From the NCBI RefSeq assembly GCF_900187975.1, contig NZ_FZPC01000046.1, positions 1 to 40,049 on the forward strand: 40,049 bases of DNA, read 5' to 3'. This stretch comes from Pseudomonas delhiensis. Lineage in GTDB: Bacteria > Pseudomonadota > Gammaproteobacteria > Pseudomonadales > Pseudomonadaceae. Each line of letters opens with the position of its first letter. Position 1 is the first letter of the stretch. The notes under the pieces were generated by a model. The model saw only the letters and a list, made by a program, of their open reading frames with translations, had not been told where the DNA came from and did not search any database. This document shows, piece by piece, positions 15,632-24,241 of this stretch. The position numbers were made by a program, and so were the translations under genes.

Positions 15632-17914
15632 TCATTGCGCCAGGCGCAGCACCTGCAGGCCGGGGTCCGCATCGATCTGCGCCTCGGTGAAGGGCAGCGG
15701 CGACCAGGCCTGGCGCGAGAACAGCCGGGTCTGGTCGGCATGGTGCGGCGAACGCGGCTCGCTGGCCTGGGAGAAGGCCAGCAGCCCCTTGGCCTGCGGG
15801 CCCTCGGCGGTGAAGCTGACCAGTTGGATGTAGCTGCTGCCGCTCACCACCTCCAGGTGGTCGCCGTGGGGCACGCTCTGCATGGCGTTGTAGATGCCCA
15901 GGTGGCCGTCGCCACCGGGGATCGGGATGGGCGGCTGGGCCGCGCTGCTGACCTGCAGCTCGCCCCAGCGCTTGCCCGCACCCAGCTCACGCACTTCCTC
16001 ACTGGCGGCCAGCAGCGCTTCGCGCACCTGCTTCGCCACTTCGGGCTTGTCCAGGGCGATGCCGCTGGGCGTCTGCAGCGGCCGCGCGGGGTCGAACGGC
16101 ACCTTCCAGGCGCCCTCCAGCGCGTCGAAGCGGGCCATGAAGCGCTGGAAGTAGACCAGGCCCGGGCCGGCATCGAGGTTGGCGCTGCGGTCCCACTTGG
16201 CGAGGCTGCCACAGGCCGGCGACAGCGCGGCGTCCTGCAACCGGCGGCACAGCTCCAGCAGGTCGGGCAGCACCAGGTCGGCGGCGTAGACGTGGTTGCC
16301 GGTGACCAGGCGCTGCAGCAGGGGCTCGTCGATGCTGCCCTTGCCCTGCAGGGCCTGCAGCGCGAAGCGGGCGCGCAGGCCGAGCGGCTGGTCCTGGCGG
16401 CTGGCCAGCGGCGAGAAGCCTTCCAGCGGCGCCGCCGGGTTGGTCATCCAGGCGCTGTCGTTGGAGTTCTGCACGAAGTCGCGGCGCACCAGCGCCGGCA
16501 ACTGCGTGGCCGGCTGGATGCCGGGTTGCGCCGCGGCGGGGTCGCGGCTCCAGCCACAGCGCCCGAGGTTGCCCTGCAGCGCCGGCAGGCCCTCGGCCAC
16601 CAGCGCCGGGATGGCGCAGGCCTGCAGCTGCCCCGGGGTCAGGTTGGGCACCACGGACTGGTTCAGGTAGAGCACGTCGCCGTGCTCGTCGGCGGCCAGG
16701 GTGTTCACCCAGGGAATGCCCTGCAGGGACTCCACGCGGTGGCGCAGATCCGCCACGTCGCGCGCCTGGTTGATCGAGTACCACTGCTGCAGCACCCGGG
16801 TGTTGTCCAGGTTGGCATCGCGCAGCGCATAGGCTTCGCCGGCGCTCCAGTCGAGCTTGCCGGGCCAGACCAGCAGCGGGCCGTAGACCGATTCGTAGAG
16901 TGTGTGCTCGACCGTCTGCAACTGGCCGTCGGCGCCGCGCACCGGCACCTTCACCACGCGCTTCTCCAGCGGCTGCCAGCGCCCGTCCAGGCGGTAGTGC
17001 AGCGGGTTCTGCGGGTCCAGCTCCAGGCGGTAGAGGGTGAAGTGGCTGGAGGTATCCACCGTGTGCGTCCAGGCCAGGTGCCGGTTGAAACCGATGTTCA
17101 CCATCGGCAGCCCGGGCAGCGCCGCGCCCATGACGTCCAGCTTGCCGGGGATGCTCAGGTGCAGCTGGTAGAAGCGCATGGCGCCCTGCCAGGGGAAATG
17201 CGGGTTGGCCAGCAACAGGGCGTGGCCGCTGGCCGAGCGCTCCGCACCGACGGCGATGGCGTTGCTGCCGCGCTCCAGGCGGAAGCGCTCGCGGCGCTGC
17301 TCGGCCAGGCGGAAGCCCTCCGCGCCGGTCAGGGCCGCATTGGCAGCCCCCGGCGGCGCCGCGGCCACCACGGCCTGGGCGAACTGGCCGACGCCGCCCT
17401 CCACCAGCAGGCGGCGGGTCAGGCGCACCAGGTCGGCGCTGTCGATCGGCTTCAGCCAGGGCTGGCCCAGGCAACTGGTGCTGGAGGCGCTGGCCTCGCG
17501 CAGGAAGCGGTTGAACCCCGCCGCATAGCCTTCCAGCAACTGCGTCACTTCCGTGGACTGGACCTTGCGGAAGGCCTCCACGGACTCCGGGCGGTTGAGC
17601 CAGGTGAAGAAGACGTCCGAGGCGAGGTTGCCGACCTGCGCCGAGGACTCGCCCTCGGCGCCGAAATAGCGCGAGCGCTCGCCACGGGCGGTGACGATCT
17701 CGTCGGCCAGCAGGCAGGCGTTGTCGCGGGCGTAGGCATAGCCGATGCCGAAGCCCAGGCCACGTTCGTCCGTGGCGCGGATGTGCGGCACGCCGTAGGC
17801 GGTCCAGCGGATGTCGGCGGCCAGGGCGGCCGGGCGGGCGCTGTCGGCCTGGGCCTGGGGCAGCAGGCCGAGCAAGGCGCCGGCGAGGCCGGCCAGGAGG
17901 ATACGCTTGGGCAT
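15632..17914 (-). CDS. pvdQ: Pyoverdine acylase PvdQ (Ntn-hydrolase)
   Basis: A periplasmic acylase that removes the fatty-acid tail from the ferribactin precursor and can also hydrolyse long-chain acyl-homoserine lactones. 760 residues. There is a Sec signal peptide at 1-23 (MPKRILLAGLAGALLGLLPQ), an alpha chain (WTAYGVPHIRA, YAYARDNACLLADEIV), and then self-processing before Ser217 in RGSNAIAVG. This is the same serine number as the PAO1 enzyme. The beta chain carries GHALLLANPHFPW, the catalytic-region NIGFNRHLAWTHTV and FVQNSNDSAWMTNP. The ATG at 17914 begins the signal peptide; earlier in-frame codons add unrelated sequence. It ends 17 bases before the upstream ATG of the Fur-like frame, so the two are probably co-transcribed. 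Divergent from fpvR. Confidence 0.95.
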   Translation of the reverse strand: MPKRILLAGLAGALLGLLPQAQADSARPAALAADIRWTAYGVPHIRATDERGLGFGIGYAYARDNACLLADEIVTARGERSRYFGAEGESSAQVGNLASDVFFTWLNRPESVEAFRKVQSTEVTQLLEGYAAGFNRFLREASASSTSCLGQPWLKPIDSADLVRLTRRLLVEGGVGQFAQAVVAAAPPGAANAALTGAEGFRLAEQRRERFRLERGSNAIAVGAERSASGHALLLANPHFPWQGAMRFYQLHLSIPGKLDVMGAALPGLPMVNIGFNRHLAWTHTVDTSSHFTLYRLELDPQNPLHYRLDGRWQPLEKRVVKVPVRGADGQLQTVEHTLYESVYGPLLVWPGKLDWSAGEAYALRDANLDNTRVLQQWYSINQARDVADLRHRVESLQGIPWVNTLAADEHGDVLYLNQSVVPNLTPGQLQACAIPALVAEGLPALQGNLGRCGWSRDPAAAQPGIQPATQLPALVRRDFVQNSNDSAWMTNPAAPLEGFSPLASRQDQPLGLRARFALQALQGKGSIDEPLLQRLVTGNHVYAADLVLPDLLELCRRLQDAALSPACGSLAKWDRSANLDAGPGLVYFQRFMARFDALEGAWKVPFDPARPLQTPSGIALDKPEVAKQVREALLAASEEVRELGAGKRWGELQVSSAAQPPIPIPGGDGHLGIYNAMQSVPHGDHLEVVSGSSYIQLVSFTAEGPQAKGLLAFSQASEPRSPHHADQTRLFSRQAWSPLPFTEAQIDADPGLQVLRLAQ

Positions 17915-18211
17915 CGATTCTTCTCTGTACGAGCGCGCCGCTACCCGGTGAGTGCGGATGGCGCAGGACGACTGGGAACCATGGCGTTCGGGGCATGGAT
18001 GCTCCGCCCCGGACGCCGGCACTCAGGGGAACGAAGCGCGCCCGGGAAACTTTACCGGCGCCCTCCGTGCGCGCCCCGCCGGGCCGGATTCGGGTGGCTG
18101 GCGCCCGGGCGCGGCTTTCCGTAGGATGCGAGCTCTCCTATAATTGCGCCCATCCTTCCTACGCCATCGCGGCGCCGGACACAGGCGCGGCAAGGTTCAA
18201 CCGGCCCCTTC
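17915..18211. promoter_or_regulatory. Divergent pvdQ/fpvR intergenic region with sigma-70-like promoter
   Basis: No gene and no TAAAT-N16-CGT box is seen. A perfect TATAAT lies at 18139-18144 with TTTCCG 17 bases upstream (18116-18121), reading toward fpvR 68 bases away. Flanking CGTAGGATG and CATCCTTCCTACG form an imperfect inverted repeat around it, which could be an operator. Confidence 0.4.
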
Positions 18212-19225
18212 ATGACTACCCCCCCTTCCCCTTCGAGCGATCCCGTGGCGCAGGCCGCCGCGCACTGGTGCATGCGCCTGCACGAGCCGGACTGCAGCGA
18301 CGCCGAGCGCGCGGAGTTCCAGCAGTGGCTGGAAAGCGACCCGCGCCATGCGGCCAAGTACGCCGAAGTGGAGAATATCTGGACGCTCAGCGCGCACCTG
18401 CTGGAAGCCCGCCCCACCCCGCGCACCAGCGGCCGCCGGCCACCGCTGCCCCGCCCGCCGGCACAGGCGGTGCGCCGCCGGCGCTCCTGGCGCAAGCAGC
18501 TGCGCGCCGCCGCCCTCGCCCTGCTGGTGCTGCCGGCCGCCGGCTACCTGGGCTGGCTGCAGGGCTGGGTGCCGGACAGCTACCACCGCTACCAGGCCGA
18601 CGCCACCTTGCGCAAAGTGGTCCTGCCCGATGGCAGCGAGGTCGAACTGAACCTCAATACCCACCTGACCTACGCCAACTTCCGCGACGTGCGCCAGGTG
18701 GTGCTGGACCAGGGCGAGGCCTACTTCCACGTCAGCCACGACGCCAGCCACCCCTTCGTGGTGCGCGCCGCCAAGGGCAGCATCACCGTCACCGGCACGC
18801 GCTTCGACGTGTGGAAGTACCAGGACCAGGTCACCGTGACCGTCACCGAAGGCTCGGTGCGGGTGCGCAGCGGGAAGGACGGCAACGACAGCAGCCTCAC
18901 CCCCGGCATGCAGGCCAGCTACCGCGCCGGCATGCTGCAGCCGCTGGTGGCCAGCGCCGACCCCGCCCAGGTGCTGGCCTGGCGCGACGGCCGCCTGGTG
19001 CTCGACGACCTGTCGCTGGCCGCCGCCCTGCCGCTGATCAACCGCTACCTGGACGCCCCGCTGGTGCTGGCCGACCAGGCGGTCGCCAGCCTGCGCATCG
19101 GCGGCACCTACCGCACGCGCAACCTGCAGGAACTGGTCAACGCCCTGCCCCGGGTGCTGCCGGTCGAGCTGCAGCGCCAGGACAACGGCAGCATCCGCAT
19201 CAGCAGCCGCTACGCGCAGTTGTAA
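18212..19225 (+). CDS. fpvR: FpvR, anti-sigma factor of the pyoverdine receptor pathway
   Basis: A 337-residue FecR-family inner-membrane protein. It has a cytoplasmic DUF4880 domain (AAAHWCMRLHEPDCSDAERAEF, HAAKYAEVENIW), one membrane segment near residues 98-116 (LRAAALALLVLPAAGYLGWL), a periplasmic FecR domain (VVLPDGSEVELNLNTHLTY, GTRFDVWKYQ) and a C-terminal STN-interaction region (LRIGGTYRTRNLQELVNALP). In P. aeruginosa FpvR restrains both PvdS and FpvI until FpvA binds ferripyoverdine. The location between pvdQ and pvdR is exactly that of PAO1 fpvR, which supports the name. The sigma gene fpvI, normally just upstream, is absent here. Confidence 0.88.
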   Translation: MTTPPSPSSDPVAQAAAHWCMRLHEPDCSDAERAEFQQWLESDPRHAAKYAEVENIWTLSAHLLEARPTPRTSGRRPPLPRPPAQAVRRRRSWRKQLRAAALALLVLPAAGYLGWLQGWVPDSYHRYQADATLRKVVLPDGSEVELNLNTHLTYANFRDVRQVVLDQGEAYFHVSHDASHPFVVRAAKGSITVTGTRFDVWKYQDQVTVTVTEGSVRVRSGKDGNDSSLTPGMQASYRAGMLQPLVASADPAQVLAWRDGRLVLDDLSLAAALPLINRYLDAPLVLADQAVASLRIGGTYRTRNLQELVNALPRVLPVELQRQDNGSIRISSRYAQL

Positions 19226-19262
19226 CAGCGTGCGGATAAAGCTCCGCCACCCCTACCGGCGC

Positions 19263-19286
19263 TAAATTTCCCCGGGCATCATTCGT
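19263..19286 (+). promoter_or_regulatory. PvdS-type promoter of pvdR-pvdT-opmQ
   Basis: TAAAT (19263-19267) and CGT (19284-19286) are separated by exactly 16 bases, in a CTAAATTTCCCC context typical of PvdS boxes. It is 71 bases upstream of the pvdR start. Confidence 0.8.
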
Positions 19287-19356
19287 CTTCCCGAAAGTGC
19301 ATGCCTGGCCGCGACCCCGCGGCGGCAGGCCTCCCAAGCCCTGGCCGGAACCCTGA

Positions 19357-20526
19357 ATGAAACGCCCCCGCCGTACTGGTCGCGCGCTGCTGGTCGCAGC
19401 CTTCCTCACCTCCCTGCTCGCCATCGCCGCCTGGCAGTTCCTCCCTGGCACCGACGGCCTGGTCACCGCCCCCGTCGCCCGCGGCGACATCGAAAGCAGC
19501 GTCACCGCGCTGGGCACCCTGCAGCCGCGGCGCTACGTGGACGTCGGCGCCCAGGCCTCGGGGCAGATTCTCAAGCTGCACGTGGAGCCCGGCGACGAGG
19601 TCAGGGAAGGCCAGTTGCTGGTGGAGATAGACCCCTCCACCCAGCAGGCGCGGGTCGACGCCGGCCGCTACTCCATCGAAGTGCTCAAGGCGCAGCTGGC
19701 CGAGCAGCGCGCCCAGCACCTGCTGGCGCGCCAGCAGTACCAGCGCCAGCAGCGCCTGGCCGCCGCCAGCGCCACCCGCGAGGAAGACGTGCAGACCGCC
19801 TACGCGCAGGTGCAGGCGACCCAGGCGCGCATAGACATGTACCAGGCGCAGATCCACCAGGCCAGGGCCACCCTGCGCAGCGACGAGGCCGAGCTGGGCT
19901 ACACGCGCATCTACGCGCCCATGTCCGGCACCGTGGTGGCGGTGGACGCCCGCGAGGGCCAGACGCTCAACGCCCAGCAGCAGACGCCGCTGATCCTGCG
20001 CATCGCCAAGCTGTCGCCGATGACCGTCTGGGCCCAGGTTTCCGAGGCCGACATCGGCCGCGTCAAGCCGGGCATGCCGGCCTACTTCACCACCCTCGCC
20101 GGCGAACAGCGGCGCTGGAGCGGCACGGTGCGGCAGATCCTCCCGGTGCCGCCCAAGCCGCTGGACCCGAACAACCAGGAAAGCACCAGCAGCGGCTCCG
20201 CCAGCGGTTCCAGCGGCAGCGGCCGGGTGGTGCTGTACACGGTGCTGGTGGACGTGGACAACAGCGACCACCAGCTGATGGCGGAGATGACCGCCCAGGT
20301 GTTCTTCGTCGCCGCCACCGCCCAGGGCACCCTCACCGCCCCCGTGGCCGCGCTGCACGAGGACGGCAACGGCGGCCGCCACGTCTGGGTGGTGGGGCGC
20401 AACGGCAAGCCGGAGAGCCGCAAGGTCGAGACCGGCATCAGCGACCGCCTGCACGTCCAGGTGCTGTCCGGCCTCAAGGAAGGCGAACGCCTGCTGATGG
20501 CCGCCCCGGACAATGGCGAGGGCTGA
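19357..20526 (+). CDS. pvdR: PvdR, periplasmic adaptor of the pyoverdine efflux pump
   Basis: A 389-residue MacA-type membrane-fusion protein with an N-terminal membrane anchor (ALLVAAFLTSLLAIAAWQF). Two biotinyl-lipoyl half-motifs flank a long alpha-helical hairpin (about residues 105-175, rich in Gln/Ala, coiled-coil): PRRYVDVGAQASGQILKLHV and AELGYTRIYAPMSGTVVAVD. Beta-barrel and membrane-proximal domains follow. A Ser/Gly-rich low-complexity linker (near residues 275-287) precedes VVLYTVLVDVDN. It bridges PvdT to the outer-membrane factor OpmQ, and the pump secretes new pyoverdine and recycles used pyoverdine. The stop is immediately followed by the pvdT ATG. A short similar fragment occurs near 7655-7780. 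Confidence 0.93.
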   Translation: MKRPRRTGRALLVAAFLTSLLAIAAWQFLPGTDGLVTAPVARGDIESSVTALGTLQPRRYVDVGAQASGQILKLHVEPGDEVREGQLLVEIDPSTQQARVDAGRYSIEVLKAQLAEQRAQHLLARQQYQRQQRLAAASATREEDVQTAYAQVQATQARIDMYQAQIHQARATLRSDEAELGYTRIYAPMSGTVVAVDAREGQTLNAQQQTPLILRIAKLSPMTVWAQVSEADIGRVKPGMPAYFTTLAGEQRRWSGTVRQILPVPPKPLDPNNQESTSSGSASGSSGSGRVVLYTVLVDVDNSDHQLMAEMTAQVFFVAATAQGTLTAPVAALHEDGNGGRHVWVVGRNGKPESRKVETGISDRLHVQVLSGLKEGERLLMAAPDNGEG

Positions 20527-22506
20527 ATGAGCGAAACCCTCCAGGACGTCCCGCTGATCGAACTGCGCGACGTACGCAAGCGCTACGGCGGCGACGGCAG
20601 CCCCGAGGTCGAGGTGCTGCGCGGCATCTCCCTGAGCATCCACCCCGGCGAGTTCGTCGCCATCGTCGGCGCCTCCGGCTCCGGCAAGTCGACGCTGATG
20701 AACATCCTCGGCTGCCTCGACCGCCCCAGCAGCGGCCGCTACCTGTTCGCCGGGCGCGACGTCGCCGAGCTGGACAGCGACGAGCAGGCCTGGCTGCGCC
20801 GCGAGGCCTTCGGCTTCGTGTTCCAGGGCTACCACCTGATCCCCTCGGCCTCGGCCCAGGAGAACGTCGAGATGCCGGCCATCTACGCCGGCACCCCGGC
20901 CCTGCAGCGCCACGGCCGCGCGCGCCAGCTGCTGGAGCGCCTGGGCCTGGGCGAACGCACCGGCAACCGCCCGCAGCAGCTTTCCGGTGGCCAGCAGCAG
21001 CGGGTGTCCATCGCCCGCGCATTGATGAACGGCGGCCACATCATTCTCGCCGACGAACCCACCGGCGCCCTAGACAGCCACAGCGGCGCCGAGGTCATGG
21101 CGCTGCTCGACGAACTGGCCGCCCTGGGCCACGTGGTCATCCTGATCACCCACGACCGCGACGTCGCCGCCCGCGCCAAGCGCGTCATCGAGGTGCTCGA
21201 CGGCGAGATCGTCAGCGACAGCGCCAATGGCGCGCCAGCGCACCCGGCCACCCCCGGCCTGCGCGCCAAGGAACTGCGCGAGCGCCTGCTGCAGGGCAGC
21301 GCCGAACCCGCCGGGGCCTGGCGCGCCGAGCTGCTGGAGGCGATCCGCGCGGCCTGGCGGGTGATGTGGCTGAACCGCTTCCGCACCGCCCTCACCCTGC
21401 TGGGCATCGTCATCGGCGTGGCCTCGGTGGTGGTGATGCTCGCCGTGGGCGAAGGCAGCAAGCGCCAGGTGATGGCGCAGATGGGCGCCTTCGGCTCCAA
21501 CATCATCTACCTCAGCGGCTACTCGCCGAACCCGCGCACGCCCATGGGCGTCGTCACCCTGGACGACGTCGCGGCCATCGCCACCCTGCCCCAGGTGAAG
21601 AAGGTCATGCCGGTGAACGGCGGCGAGCTGGTGGTGCGCCACGGCAGCCTCGACTACCACGCCTACGTCGGCGGCAACAACACCGACTTCCCGGCGATCC
21701 TCAACTGGCCGGTGAGCGAAGGCAGCTACTTCACCGAGCGCGACGAGGCCAACGCCGCCACGGTCGCGGTGATCGGCGCCAAGGTGCGCGAGAAGCTGTT
21801 CGGCGCCGCCAGCCCGATCGGCCGCTACATCCTCATCGAGAACGTGCCCTTCCAGGTGGTGGGCGTACTGCAGGCCAAGGGCTCCAGCTCCGGCGACCAG
21901 GACGCCGACAACCGCATCGCCGTGCCCTACTCCGCTGCCAGCATCCGCCTGTTCGGCACGCGCAACCCGGAATACGTGATCATCGCCGCCGCCGACGCGC
22001 GCCGCGTGCACGAGACGGAAAAGGCCATCGACCGCCTGATGCAACGCCTGCACCGTGGCCAGCGCGACTACGAGCTGACCAACAACGCCGCGCTGATCCA
22101 GGCCGAGGCGCACACCCAGAACACCCTGTCGCTGATGCTCGGCTCCATCGCCGCCATCTCCCTGCTGGTGGGCGGCATCGGGGTGATGAACGTGATGCTG
22201 ATGACCGTGCGCGAACGTACCCGCGAGATCGGCATCCGCATGGCCACCGGCGCGCGGCAGAGCGACATCCTGCGCCAGTTCCTCACCGAGGCCACGCTGC
22301 TCTCGGTGGTCGGCGGCCTGGCCGGCGTCGGCATCGCCCTGGGCATCGGCGGCGCGCTGCTGCTGGCCAAGGTGGCGGTGGCCTTCTCCCCGGCGGCCAT
22401 CCTCGGCGCCTTCGCCTGCGCCCTGGGCACCGGCCTGGTGTTCGGCTTCATGCCGGCGCGCAAGGCCGCCCGCCTCGACCCGGTGGCCGCCCTGGCCAGC
22501 CAATGA
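20527..22506 (+). CDS. pvdT: PvdT, MacB-type ATPase/permease of the pyoverdine efflux pump
   Basis: 659 residues. The N-terminal ABC ATPase has Walker [10 protein letters not shown] at residues 48-56, the signature LSGGQQQR from about residue 152 and Walker [12 protein letters not shown] near 170-180. A linker, a first membrane helix ([20 protein letters not shown], around residue 290), a large periplasmic domain and three C-terminal helices with the FtsX-type fold ([20 protein letters not shown]) follow. It drives pyoverdine transport with PvdR and OpmQ. The start codon directly follows the pvdR stop (TGAATG) and its end overlaps opmQ by ATGA, so translation of the three is coupled. Confidence 0.94.
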   Translation: MSETLQDVPLIELRDVRKRYGGDGSPEVEVLRGISLSIHPGEFVAIVGASGSGKSTLMNILGCLDRPSSGRYLFAGRDVAELDSDEQAWLRREAFGFVFQGYHLIPSASAQENVEMPAIYAGTPALQRHGRARQLLERLGLGERTGNRPQQLSGGQQQRVSIARALMNGGHIILADEPTGALDSHSGAEVMALLDELAALGHVVILITHDRDVAARAKRVIEVLDGEIVSDSANGAPAHPATPGLRAKELRERLLQGSAEPAGAWRAELLEAIRAAWRVMWLNRFRTALTLLGIVIGVASVVVMLAVGEGSKRQVMAQMGAFGSNIIYLSGYSPNPRTPMGVVTLDDVAAIATLPQVKKVMPVNGGELVVRHGSLDYHAYVGGNNTDFPAILNWPVSEGSYFTERDEANAATVAVIGAKVREKLFGAASPIGRYILIENVPFQVVGVLQAKGSSSGDQDADNRIAVPYSAASIRLFGTRNPEYVIIAAADARRVHETEKAIDRLMQRLHRGQRDYELTNNAALIQAEAHTQNTLSLMLGSIAAISLLVGGIGVMNVMLMTVRERTREIGIRMATGARQSDILRQFLTEATLLSVVGGLAGVGIALGIGGALLLAKVAVAFSPAAILGAFACALGTGLVFGFMPARKAARLDPVAALASQ

Positions 22507-23933
22507 CGGATTTCCCGATGAAAGCCCTGAGCCTACTGCCCGCCTGCCTGCTGCTGGGCGCCTGCGCCGGCGCCCCGCAATCCCTCGACAGCGGCATAAC
22601 CACCCCACCCGCCTGGCAATATGGCGCTGGCGATACCCGCCGTGGCGAGCTGCAGCGCTGGTGGACGCGCTTCGGCGCCCGCGAGCTGGACGGCCTGGTC
22701 GCCCGCGCCCTGGCCAACAGCCAGGACCTGGCCGCGGCCATCGCCCGCGTCGACCAGGCCCGCGCCAGCGCGGTGATCGCCGGCGCGCCGCTGCTGCCGG
22801 AGGTCAACGCGCAACTGGGCGCCGGGCGCGAGAAGCTGCTGCACGGCGCCGGCTACAGCGGCATCGACGCCAGCGAGGACGACGAGGCGGTGGACACCTT
22901 CACCGCCAGCCTCAGCGCCAGCTACGAGGTGGACTTCTGGGGCGGCCGCCGCGCCGCCTACCGCAGCGCGCTGCAAAGCCTCAAGGCCAGCGAGTACGAC
23001 CGCGCCACCGTGGAGCTGACGCTGGTGGCGGGGGTCGCCGACGCCTACCTGCAGGTGCTGGCGCTGCGCGAGCAGCAGCGCATCGCCCGGCTCAACCTGG
23101 AGAACGCCGAGCAGGTCCTGCGCCTGGTGCGCAGCCGCCGCGAGGCCGGCTCCGCCACCGAACTGGAAGTCGCCCAGCAGAGCGGCCTGGTCGCCGCCCA
23201 GCAGCGCCAGCTGCCACTGCTGCAGCAGCAGGAACGTGATGCCCAGGTCACCCTGGCCACCCTACTCGGCGAACCGCTGCCGGCCCTGAAACTGGGTGGC
23301 CAGCCGTTCGACAGCGTGCTCTGGCCACAGATCGGCGCCGGGCTGCCCAGCGAGCTGCTCACCCGCCGCCCGGACATCGCCCGCGCCGAGGCGCAGCTGG
23401 CGGCGGCCCAGGCCGACGTGCAGGTGGCGCGCGCCGCCATGCTGCCCAGCCTGACGCTGACGGCCAACCTGTCCTCCGGCGCCAACCACGCCTCCGACCT
23501 GCTGCGCACCTCCTACTACGACCTGGGCGCCAACCTGCTCGCGCCCATCTTCAACCACGGCCGCCTGGGCGCCGAGCGCGACCGCCGCCTGGCGCTGCAG
23601 CGCGAGCTGCTGGAGAACTACCGCAAGGCCATCCTCGGCGCCTTCGCCGACACCGAGCGCTCGCTCAACGGCATCGACGGCATCGACCGCCAGCTGCACT
23701 GGCAGCAGCAGGAACTGGAACAGGCGCAGCGCGCCTTCGAGCTTTCCGACAGCCGCTACCAGGCCGGCGCGGAAACCCTGCTCACGGTGCTGGATACCCA
23801 ACGCACCCTCTACCAGGCGCAGGACGCCGCGGTGCAGTTGCGCCTGGCCCGCCTGCAGGCGGCGGTGGGGTTGTTCAAGGCCCTGGGGGGCGGCTGGGAC
23901 GCCGCCGCGCCCCTGGCGCGCAACGCCCCCTGA
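22503..23933 (+). CDS. opmQ: OpmQ, outer-membrane efflux lipoprotein
   Basis: A 476-residue TolC/OprM-family outer-membrane channel, third part of the PvdRT-OpmQ pump. The N-terminus is a lipoprotein signal with lipobox LLGAC (cysteine around residue 21). Two OEP repeats follow, with typical [58 protein letters not shown] and [20 protein letters not shown]. The ATG at 22503 overlaps the pvdT stop; a second ATG at 22518 also precedes a complete signal peptide, so either could be used. The reading frame continues upstream as a shadow of pvdT and that part is not real. Confidence 0.92.
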   Translation: MTDFPMKALSLLPACLLLGACAGAPQSLDSGITTPPAWQYGAGDTRRGELQRWWTRFGARELDGLVARALANSQDLAAAIARVDQARASAVIAGAPLLPEVNAQLGAGREKLLHGAGYSGIDASEDDEAVDTFTASLSASYEVDFWGGRRAAYRSALQSLKASEYDRATVELTLVAGVADAYLQVLALREQQRIARLNLENAEQVLRLVRSRREAGSATELEVAQQSGLVAAQQRQLPLLQQQERDAQVTLATLLGEPLPALKLGGQPFDSVLWPQIGAGLPSELLTRRPDIARAEAQLAAAQADVQVARAAMLPSLTLTANLSSGANHASDLLRTSYYDLGANLLAPIFNHGRLGAERDRRLALQRELLENYRKAILGAFADTERSLNGIDGIDRQLHWQQQELEQAQRAFELSDSRYQAGAETLLTVLDTQRTLYQAQDAAVQLRLARLQAAVGLFKALGGGWDAAAPLARNAP

Positions 23934-24241
23934 TCCGGCCTTCGAATCGCGGACAGAGTCCGCTCCTACGACCATGCTCGACCGTAGGGCGAATAACCGT
24001 TCGCGGTTATCCGCCGTTAGCCCGAACACCGATGCCCGACGACGATGGCGGATAACGCCGTAGGCGTTATGCGCCCTACGGGTTGCAAGGGGGCGGCGTA
24101 GGATGGGTTGAGCGAAACCCATGCAGTGGCGGTGATGGGTTTCGCTTCGCTCAACACCATCCTACGGGTGTTTCTCTTGCAGCCCCGTAGAAGCGGACTC
24201 TGTCCGCGATTTGGATTCACCGGCCACGCCGGACGCCCCGC
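23934..24241. other. Convergent opmQ/pvdP intergenic region built of nested inverted repeats
   Basis: No gene. The 308 bases are mostly secondary structure. Outer arms 23945-23970 and 24186-24211 match at 25 of 26 positions. Inside are a hairpin repeat (about 24047-24075) and a long imperfect hairpin (24098-24122 with 24135-24165). Probably acts as a bidirectional transcript end. Confidence 0.65.
24047..24165. repeat. Intergenic repeat, copy 2
   Basis: Contains GATAACGCC-GTA-GGCGTTAT followed by CCCTACG, then GGATGGGTTGAGCGAAACCC paired with GGGTTTCGCTTCGCTCAAC. Both parts recur at 5002-5146 in swapped order. Confidence 0.6.

Noticed and set aside
13584..18124. Very long frames antisense to pvdA and pvdQ (586 and 839 codons)
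   Set aside because: They mirror highly GC-biased real genes; the translations are Ala/Gly/Val/His-rich shadow sequence.
21366..22502. Upstream extension of the opmQ frame through pvdT
   Set aside because: Arg/Pro-rich out-of-frame reading of pvdT; the lipoprotein signal starts at 22503.
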